This document shows, piece after piece, positions 16,714-22,001 of a stretch of 24,535 nt of DNA. The notes beneath the pieces were generated by a model that did no database searches, was not told the DNA's origin, and saw only the letters and a list, made by a program, of their open reading frames with translations. Within the stretch, counting starts at the first letter, position 1; each line of letters opens with the position of its first letter. Source of the DNA: DASWUZ01 sp036401375 (GTDB lineage: Bacteria; Acidobacteriota; Terriglobia; Terriglobales; Acidobacteriaceae); NCBI GenBank assembly GCA_036401375.1, contig DASWVB010000011.1, forward strand, positions 1-24,535. Reading direction: 5' to 3'. Made by a program: the position numbers and the translations under genes.

Positions 16714-17001
16714 ATGGATAAGCTTCAGCATATCTACGATAAACACGCCGGAGACTTCGGCCTGTTCGAAAATAAAAACCTGGAGCAGTTGCATAAGCTG
16801 AAGGAGGCGATAGATGCTCATCTGGTCGACCCGGAAACAGTACTTGTGCGAGGTCAATATCGCGGAAGCGATGCGGGCCTATACTTTAACCTGAGAACTG
16901 AGATTGTCGTGGTCTTAGACGATAACAACAACGTGATGGCCGGCTTTAGAGCCAGTGAGACGCAAGCTGGATACATCCTTGCAAGAGGGAGGCTCAACTG
17001 A
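16714..17001 (+). CDS. colicin-D-like tRNase-domain toxin (stand-alone)
   Basis: A 95-residue protein whose whole length resembles the C-terminal colicin D nuclease domain. YDKHAGDFG (8-16) is followed by NLEQLHKLKEAIDAHL, then TVLVRGQYRGSDAGLYFN and TEIVVVLDDNNNVMAGF, an order seen in that family, which cleaves the anticodon loop of tRNA-Arg in colicin D itself. K10-H11 would correspond to the Lys-His pair of the active site. The later Ser-x-Trp positions appear as A76-G77-F78. There is no secretion or receptor-binding domain. GC is about 50% against 65% for sdhA. It starts 23 bp after the sdhA stop without a good ribosome-binding site, and its TGA overlaps the next ATG. The family call is from memory of the pattern and not from a search. 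Confidence 0.68.
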   Translation: MDKLQHIYDKHAGDFGLFENKNLEQLHKLKEAIDAHLVDPETVLVRGQYRGSDAGLYFNLRTEIVVVLDDNNNVMAGFRASETQAGYILARGRLN

Positions 17002-17246
17002 TGAGCGTCGCTGAAAGCATTACCACCTTGACATTGGGAAGAGCGGAAGCTCTCGTTCTCTTTGAGATGCTGGCCGACTACCGCGATCAGCCGTGCGTCG
17101 AGGCGCAAACGCCAGCGGAAAAACTCGCACTGGTGAAGCTTCATGGGGCGTTGGAAACAGCGCTGGTAGAGCCGTTTATGCCCGATTACCGTCTGCTTGT
17201 CGAGGAGGCGCGTCTCGAGCTCGCGACCCAGGCGGGAGCAGTCTAG
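17001..17246 (+). CDS. probable immunity/antitoxin protein of the colicin-D-like toxin
   Basis: An 81-residue acidic helical protein (LGRAEALVLFEMLADYRD ... AEKLALVKLHGALETALVEPF ... DYRLLVEEARLEL). Its ATG shares one base with the TGA of the toxin-like gene (TGATG), implying translational coupling, and GGGAGG precedes it. Many acidic residues and small size fit a protein that blocks a basic tRNase, as ImmD does for colicin D, but sequence similarity to ImmD is not evident to me. GC is about 60%, closer to the sdh genes. It lies 62 bp before sdhB. The role is inferred from position and size. Confidence 0.6.
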   Translation: MSVAESITTLTLGRAEALVLFEMLADYRDQPCVEAQTPAEKLALVKLHGALETALVEPFMPDYRLLVEEARLELATQAGAV

Positions 17247-17308
17247 CCCCACGCACACGACGCGTCGGGATACACGAAGGTTATGTCAACGTTGGAGTGA
17301 GATACAGA

Positions 17309-18103
17309 ATGTCCCAGAGCACCGTCCCCCAGAGCACGAGCCCCCAGAGCACCACCACGACTCGAACCATCAAAATTGAAATCAAGCGGCAGGCAAGCCC
17401 CGACTCCCCCGCCCACTGGGATAGATTCGAGCTGCCGTTTCGTACCGGCATGAACGTCATCTCCGCCATGATGGAGATCGCCGCGAACCCGGTCACCGTC
17501 GACGGCAAGACCATCACGCCGATCACCTACGATTCGAACTGCCTGGAAGAAATCTGCGGCTCGTGCTCGATGCTGATCAACGGCAAGGCGCGCATGGCGT
17601 GCTCGGCGCTGGTCGACAAGCTCGAGCAGCCGATCAGACTTGAGCCGCTGTCGAAGTTCCCTCTCGTGCGAGACCTGTCGGTCGACCGCAGTGTGCTCTT
17701 CGAGAATCTGAAGCGGGTGAAGGCCTGGGTTCCGATCGATGGCACCTATGACCTGGGGCCGGGCGAGCGCATCACTCCCCAGGTGCAGGAGGAGGCTTAC
17801 CCGCTGTCGAACTGCATCTCGTGCACGATCTGCATGGAGGTGTGCCCGCAGTTCAACGAGTCGACCGGCTTTGTCGGTGCGGCTACGATTGCGCAGGTGA
17901 AGCTCTTTAATGCGCACCCCACAGGCAAGGTCTTGAAGGACGATCGTCTGCACGCGCTGATGGGGGACGGCGGCATCCAGGAGTGCGGCTATGCGCAGAA
18001 CTGCGTGCAGGCCTGCCCCAAGCAGCTGCCGTTGACGCGCGCCATCTCTGACGTGGGGCGCGATGTGATGCTGCTGGCGGTGAAGGACCTCTTCGCGCAG
18101 TAG
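17309..18103 (+). CDS. sdhB: succinate dehydrogenase iron-sulfur subunit
   Basis: A 264-residue subunit carrying electrons from FAD to quinone through three clusters. [2Fe-2S]: C78, C83, C86, C98. [4Fe-4S]: C169, C172, C175 with C236. [3Fe-4S]: C179, C226, C232. The frame stays open back to 17093, but that part overlaps the immunity-like gene. I chose ATG 17309, which follows GGAG at 11 bases and gives a normal ferredoxin-like start (RTIKIEIKRQ) after a short repeat-rich tail (SQST/PQST three times). Last gene of the sdh operon. Confidence 0.94.
   Translation: MSQSTVPQSTSPQSTTTTRTIKIEIKRQASPDSPAHWDRFELPFRTGMNVISAMMEIAANPVTVDGKTITPITYDSNCLEEICGSCSMLINGKARMACSALVDKLEQPIRLEPLSKFPLVRDLSVDRSVLFENLKRVKAWVPIDGTYDLGPGERITPQVQEEAYPLSNCISCTICMEVCPQFNESTGFVGAATIAQVKLFNAHPTGKVLKDDRLHALMGDGGIQECGYAQNCVQACPKQLPLTRAISDVGRDVMLLAVKDLFAQ
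17312..17356 (+). repeat. three 15-bp tandem repeats at the start of sdhB
   Basis: Three successive units of the form CCCAGAGCAC plus five variable bases encode SQST, PQST and PQST. This makes an N-terminal tail of variable length that precedes the ferredoxin domain. Confidence 0.65.
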
Positions 18104-18131
18104 GCACTAGCGCAATCGCATGATTCCTACG

Positions 18132-18148
18132 GTGTTGGTAGACAACAC
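18132..18148. terminator. weak hairpin after sdhB
   Basis: GTGTTG-GTAGA-CAACAC is a perfect 6-bp stem with a 5-nt loop, 28 bp past the sdhB stop. There is no T-run, so its role as terminator is uncertain. Confidence 0.3.
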
Positions 18149-18265
18149 TAGCTGCAAAAGAGGCAGAGTCTATGTGTTGCTCCGACGGACTTTGGACTAA
18201 GCGCCGGCGAAACTTGATTCACGAGCGATGTGAGTACAGATTCAGACCAATGCGAACGCGCAATG

Positions 18266-18271
18266 TAGAAT
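18266..18271 (+). promoter_or_regulatory. -10-like box next to the NACHT gene start
   Basis: TAGAAT ends 7 bp before the ATG at 18279. No Shine-Dalgarno lies between, and the -35 zone is poor. If used, the mRNA would be leaderless. Confidence 0.3.
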
Positions 18272-18278
18272 TCTCATC

Positions 18279-20003
18279 ATGTCCGATGGAGTAACATTTG
18301 ACGTTGGCAGGGCCTATCCATACATCGAACAGCGCGTACTCCAGATTATTGGGAAGGATGCCGCGAGTACGGAAGAGCGAGACTGGCTCAAGTCCCTCCA
18401 CGAAACAGCCGTCAATCAAACGTCGCGCGTTCAGTGCGTTGGGATGGCTAATCCTGTGCCGTTCGAGTCCATTTATCAGCCCACGCACCTTTTCAGGAAG
18501 GGCGTCCGCCGAACTTCGACGAACTTTGAACATGTAAGCCGAACACAGCGATCGCTACTTGCCGCTCAGTTCGAAACGTTCCAACCGATCGGCCTCATCG
18601 AGCTTTTGGCTCTTGGGGAGGACGGAATCATCTTCGCCGGACCTGGATGGGGCAAGACCACCTTTATGTCAAGCGTCTTTCGCACCATCGTGCGGAGCGA
18701 GGACAGTTGGCCAGTCCTGATCTCTTTGAGGAGACCGGATGCGGTCAGCGATCTAGTGAGGCTCGTTTCCATCGCGCAGAGAGTGAAGAGTAAGTCGAAA
18801 AGAAGGAAGATGGTGCTGCTGATAGACGGCTATGATGAAATAACACACCCTGAGCGAAAAGCTGCATCAGAAGCGCTATCAAAATATCAAGCTGCGGGTC
18901 TCGGGTATTTTTTTCTAACCTGCCGTGAATACTATCCGGTCTATCAACTTTCCGCTCCAGAGATTAGGCTGGGCGGTTTCAAACTTCAAGATCAATACAG
19001 CTTCGTCACAGCATTTCTGAAGGCATTTGATTCTCCTCTAAACCCGATCGAAGTCGTTAATTATCTTCGCGAATATGGCTTCTCGGATCTGCTTTCCCAT
19101 CCGCTGATGTTGACATTAGCCTGCATAGTGCAAACGAGCACCCAAAATGCGAACCCGCGCAGCGCACTAAAGCTCCTATCGCGTGCCTTGACAGTTCTCA
19201 GCTACCGCTGGGACGAGCAGAAAGGCATTAAGCGAGAGGAAGCCGTTACGATTGACGGCGAAGATCGTCTACAAATACTCCGCAAGATAGCACATGGTGC
19301 CAAGTCCCCATACGTTCAAGATCTCAGGGCGATCACAACAACACACCAAGAACTGCTTAGGTTGGCTCACGATAAGGCAGACCCGCGTCGGGTGCTGGAA
19401 GAGACCGCTCAATTCTATGGAATCTTTGTCCCGAACGACACTGGATGGGAATTCGTACACCGGACGCTTCAAGACTTCCTGTCGGCGCAACACTCAGTAA
19501 AAACTGGAGAATTTGCACGAACGACTAGATACGAATGGAACGCAAGAACCTCATATTGCGCATGTCTGATGGACGATTGTACTAATGTGCTAATTGCGGC
19601 ACTACGCTCGGAGAGCGGTCTATCGACGGTTGCAGAAATACTTGATAATACTTCAACATACGACCCGATGCAAATATCTAGGGCCATCATCGAATACTTT
19701 AGTAAACATCGTCGAACCGTTGTATACGCAAATGATAGTCACGGCGTGTCAGGGGAACTTACGAGCGATTTCTTGCGGTTAGCTAATACTCGGACCTTGA
19801 ACCAAATTATTGAGGACTGCTCCTCAATGCGAACGCCCGAAAAAGACGTCCTTGTGGGTTATGCGGTCCTCGAGCTACAGCAAAGAAGGCTCGCTTGCGA
19901 TCACGTCGCGTTTAAAGCGGCGCTCAGCAACTACGGAACGAAACGCTTTACCTTCGCCCTCGTAGGTCAGGGTCAGGTCTCTTTGGAGTCTGTCTCCCCC
20001 TGA
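18279..20003 (+). CDS. NACHT-domain NTPase, probable defence protein
   Basis: A 574-residue STAND-type ATPase. Walker A is GPGWGKTT (121-128) and the NACHT-style Walker B is MVLLIDGYDE (178-187), with a second acidic residue. The sensor-like LTCRE is at 213-217, the winged-helix-like segment SHPLMLTLAC at 273-282, and FVHRTLQDFLSAQ at 392-404, a motif typical after NACHT domains. Residues 1-100 (including VQCVGMANPVPFESIYQPTHL) and 410-574 match no effector or sensor I recognise. No leucine-rich or TPR repeats are visible. GC is about 42-48% in lines I counted, far below the neighbours, pointing to transfer. The ATG is the only possible start after an in-frame stop at 18231, and no ribosome-binding site is visible. 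Bacterial NACHT proteins are known phage-defence factors; that role here is inference. Confidence 0.8.
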   Translation: MSDGVTFDVGRAYPYIEQRVLQIIGKDAASTEERDWLKSLHETAVNQTSRVQCVGMANPVPFESIYQPTHLFRKGVRRTSTNFEHVSRTQRSLLAAQFETFQPIGLIELLALGEDGIIFAGPGWGKTTFMSSVFRTIVRSEDSWPVLISLRRPDAVSDLVRLVSIAQRVKSKSKRRKMVLLIDGYDEITHPERKAASEALSKYQAAGLGYFFLTCREYYPVYQLSAPEIRLGGFKLQDQYSFVTAFLKAFDSPLNPIEVVNYLREYGFSDLLSHPLMLTLACIVQTSTQNANPRSALKLLSRALTVLSYRWDEQKGIKREEAVTIDGEDRLQILRKIAHGAKSPYVQDLRAITTTHQELLRLAHDKADPRRVLEETAQFYGIFVPNDTGWEFVHRTLQDFLSAQHSVKTGEFARTTRYEWNARTSYCACLMDDCTNVLIAALRSESGLSTVAEILDNTSTYDPMQISRAIIEYFSKHRRTVVYANDSHGVSGELTSDFLRLANTRTLNQIIEDCSSMRTPEKDVLVGYAVLELQQRRLACDHVAFKAALSNYGTKRFTFALVGQGQVSLESVSP

Positions 20004-20114
20004 GAGATGTGAATACTTTAAGCCGTTCTCGCGACGTCATGATCCAAGCTTTAAATTGGCTTCATCGAGGACGGCGTTCGCCTTCTAGCTGCTGCCGAAA
20101 GTGTATTCCAGCCT

Positions 20115-20143
20115 TTGACGAAGACAATGGCTCGGGATATCCT
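20115..20143 (+). promoter_or_regulatory. candidate promoter of the VOC gene
   Basis: TTGACG (20115-20120), 17-bp spacer, TATCCT (20138-20143), giving a leader of about 50 nt before the VOC-family start at 20201. Confidence 0.4.
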
Positions 20144-20200
20144 TCATCCCTGGGAGTAGTGTCTTCTCTTAGGGCCGAGGTGCTCCCGCGGAGATGAGCG

Positions 20201-20662
20201 ATGGTCGATAACACGGTAAGTGCGATTCCTGACGGATATCACAGTATTACGCCGTACCTGATTGTCGATGGGGCGGTCGCTGCTATCGAGTATTACAAGG
20301 CCGTGTTTGGAGCGACGGAGGTGCTGCGGATGCCGGAAGCCGGCGGCCGGATCATGCATGCCGAAATCCAGATCGGGACGTCACGGCTGATGCTGGCCGA
20401 TGAGCACCCCAAGATGGGTGCATACGCGCCGGCGCATTTCAACGGTACGCCCTTGCACCTCATGCTCTATGTCGAGGATGTGGACGGCGTGTTTGCGAAG
20501 GCGGTCGCAGAGGGTGCGAAGGTTGAACGGCCACTGGCGGACCAGTTCTACGGCGACCGGACCGGCGGCATCATCGATCCCTTCGGCCACCACTGGTACC
20601 TTGCCACTCACATCAGAGATGTGTCGATGGAAGAGATGCAGGCGGCCGGCGTGCAGGGCTAA
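20201..20662 (+). CDS. VOC superfamily (glyoxalase/PhnB-like) protein
   Basis: A 153-residue protein with two beta-alpha-beta-beta-beta halves of the vicinal-oxygen-chelate fold. The first half runs YHSITPYLIVDGAVAAIEYYKAVFGA to MHAEIQIGTSRLMLADE. The second runs PLHLMLYVEDVDGVFAKAVAEGA to GDRTGGIIDPFGHHWYLATH. The ending DPFGHHW is typical of the PhnB-like or 'glyoxalase/bleomycin resistance' group. Candidate metal ligands are H14, H53, H86 and H130/H131. The substrate cannot be told from sequence. GGAG precedes the ATG at 20201, and GC returns to the chromosomal level, marking the right edge of the low-GC NACHT segment. Confidence 0.85.
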   Translation: MVDNTVSAIPDGYHSITPYLIVDGAVAAIEYYKAVFGATEVLRMPEAGGRIMHAEIQIGTSRLMLADEHPKMGAYAPAHFNGTPLHLMLYVEDVDGVFAKAVAEGAKVERPLADQFYGDRTGGIIDPFGHHWYLATHIRDVSMEEMQAAGVQG

Positions 20663-20704
20663 CGACTGGGGCGCTGGCCTGACTTTTGCTTGCTAAGGAT
20701 ACGA

Positions 20705-21151
20705 ATGGCCCATCGACGCAAGGTCGTGTTTGCGGTCGGCACTCTTATCGTCCTCTCGGGCCTCGCTCTCTTCACGATGTATCAGGCTGCATTCGACATC
20801 TGGATGACGGCTTATCCATTTGTGGAACCACGCGAGTGGCGAGTTAGACTGTACCTTCACCTCGCTACCCTCATCATCCTTGTCACCTGCTGTAGCGCAG
20901 TAGCTGTCAGACTAACTCGGAGGAACGAGCCTCCCCCTTACAACGCCCATACGACACCTGCCGAACCGGTACTAAGCCCTCTGTGCGGCGCGAATGCGCT
21001 CATCGAGCGGAAAGCGACCAAGCTGATTCAAAGCGAGATCTTCGGCTCCCGCGGCATGCGGGTTCAACAGACAGTTGTAAGCAAAAGGCACCAGTACAGT
21101 AGGAACCAGCAGCGCAAGGCTTCGCCGACTCCTGAGCCACTCATCGCCTAA
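20705..21151 (+). CDS. small two-helix membrane protein, 3' end overlapping the RES gene
   Basis: The ORF begins with a good AAGGA five bases before ATG 20705 and encodes two clear membrane helices (about 6-26 and 48-68) with a conserved-looking middle, WMTAYPFVEPREWRVRLYLH. From about residue 75 it becomes Pro-rich and then basic and uncharacteristic, and its last 180 bp overlap the end of the RES toxin gene on the opposite strand. The N-terminal half is likely a genuine gene. The tail may be read-through after the original stop was lost when the neighbouring module arrived. Function unknown. Confidence 0.5.
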   Translation: MAHRRKVVFAVGTLIVLSGLALFTMYQAAFDIWMTAYPFVEPREWRVRLYLHLATLIILVTCCSAVAVRLTRRNEPPPYNAHTTPAEPVLSPLCGANALIERKATKLIQSEIFGSRGMRVQQTVVSKRHQYSRNQQRKASPTPEPLIA

Positions 21152-21433
21152 ACTCCGAGTCAGTCCGACATTCTCCGGCCATCCCGCCCGAAGCTCACCG
21201 GAGGCCAGCGTCTCCACAAGGCTGTCGGGAACATTCACAGACAGCAGGTTAAAGCTGATTGGAAAGTCGACTCCCGGATCAGCCTGCGCCATCATTTCCA
21301 GCACACTCAGGGCCGGGTGATCGGCGAGATAGACCATCCGCTTCCCGATTGCACGGGTGTGCCATCGCGCAGGTGCGAGTTCCGCGCCCTTCCCGGTCAG
21401 ATCTGGATGGTTGCTGATGCGGTAAAGGATCAA
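20972..21433 (-). CDS. RES-domain toxin
   Basis: A 153-residue toxin of the RES family, which in characterised members consumes NAD+ or ADP-ribosylates a metabolic enzyme. Typical features: LYRI at the start, ARWH (R23), VYLAD, ALSVLE (E46) and VPTVLVP followed by LLNP. The third signature residue, normally Ser in 'PS', is Thr here (T112). The start is a TTG at 21433 overlapping the TGA of the upstream Xre gene by four bases (TTGA), which fits translational coupling. It is the second gene of an Xre-RES pair, antitoxin first. Its 3' end overlaps the convergent small membrane-protein ORF. Length is normal. Confidence 0.87.
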   Translation of the reverse strand: MILYRISNHPDLTGKGAELAPARWHTRAIGKRMVYLADHPALSVLEMMAQADPGVDFPISFNLLSVNVPDSLVETLASGELRAGWPENVGLTRSLGDEWLRSRRSLALLVPTVLVPFAYNCLLNPHAAGAEDLALNQLGRFPLDERIRAAQRA

Positions 21434-21942
21434 ACCACCATACCTTCATCAAGTTGATAGAGCATTTCGGTCACCAGCTCGCCGCCGACTCCGCTGCGCA
21501 GGAGTTGCAGCGGCCGACGGTCCTGCAATCGCCGGCTCGTGTGACGGAGCCACTTAAGCGCCCTGTCATGATCGCCAAAGACATGGTCAGCTAGCGCCAA
21601 AACCTTCGCGATCCGAATGGCCCGGTCAGTCTCTTCCATCGTCAGCGGCTGTTTCTTTTGTATCCGGTGTTTCAGGGTCCTTGCCGGCAGCACAAGCTCG
21701 TGGACCTCGGTGAAGGTCAGCCCCCAATTCCGCAAAGACTCGACAGATGAAGCGGGAAGTCCGCGCTCCACAATGCCCGCAGCCTCAATGCCTGACAGAT
21801 GTCTGCCGGGAATGACCTGCGAGAGGTGGACACCGCCGTCCGAGTGCGAAGCGGGGTTGGTGCGCGGGCTGGCGAGAGCGGAGGTTTTAGCGGCTTTGGC
21901 CCTCTTTCTAGGGGTGAGCCGCGGGTTCATTGAAGTAGCCAT
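21430..21942 (-). CDS. Xre/MbcA/ParS-type antitoxin (DUF2384)
   Basis: A 170-residue antitoxin of the Xre-RES class. After a basic, Ser/Ala-rich tail (1-35) comes an Xre-like helical DNA-binding domain (about 50-112; LVLPARTLKHRIQKKQPLT is characteristic). The toxin-binding DUF2384 part follows (about 113-166; VFGDHDRALKWL, RPLQLL, GGELVTEMLYQLDEG). ATG 21942 is preceded by AGAGGTAGG. A CATAAT -10 box and three GTGGCA half-sites lie just upstream, as expected for an autorepressed operon. It is coupled to the RES gene by a 4-bp overlap. Confidence 0.87.
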   Translation of the reverse strand: MATSMNPRLTPRKRAKAAKTSALASPRTNPASHSDGGVHLSQVIPGRHLSGIEAAGIVERGLPASSVESLRNWGLTFTEVHELVLPARTLKHRIQKKQPLTMEETDRAIRIAKVLALADHVFGDHDRALKWLRHTSRRLQDRRPLQLLRSGVGGELVTEMLYQLDEGMVV

Positions 21943-21960
21943 TTACCTACCTCTAAATAC

Positions 21961-21966
21961 ATTATG
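21961..21966 (-). promoter_or_regulatory. -10 box of the Xre-RES operon
   Basis: The minus strand reads CATAAT (five of six), 18 bp before the antitoxin ATG. The -35 zone is weak and lies within the GTGGCA half-sites. Confidence 0.4.
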
Positions 21967-21992
21967 CCACAACTGATAGTGGCATTTGCCAC
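21964..21992. promoter_or_regulatory. three-half-site operator of the Xre-RES operon
   Basis: ATGCCAC-N8-GTGGCAT is a perfect inverted repeat (21964-21985), and its right arm also pairs with the next half-site as GTGGCA-TT-TGCCAC (21979-21992). The array starts inside the -10 box and covers the promoter spacer, an ideal position for autorepression. Confidence 0.55.
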
Positions 21993-22001
21993 CATTTATC
22001 A

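Noticed and set aside
17093..17308. N-terminal extension of sdhB
   Set aside because: It overlaps the immunity-like gene in another frame and would put 72 unrelated residues before the conserved start.
20009..20197. 62-codon ORF between the NACHT and VOC genes
   Set aside because: No ribosome-binding site, no motif, and it spans the likely VOC promoter.
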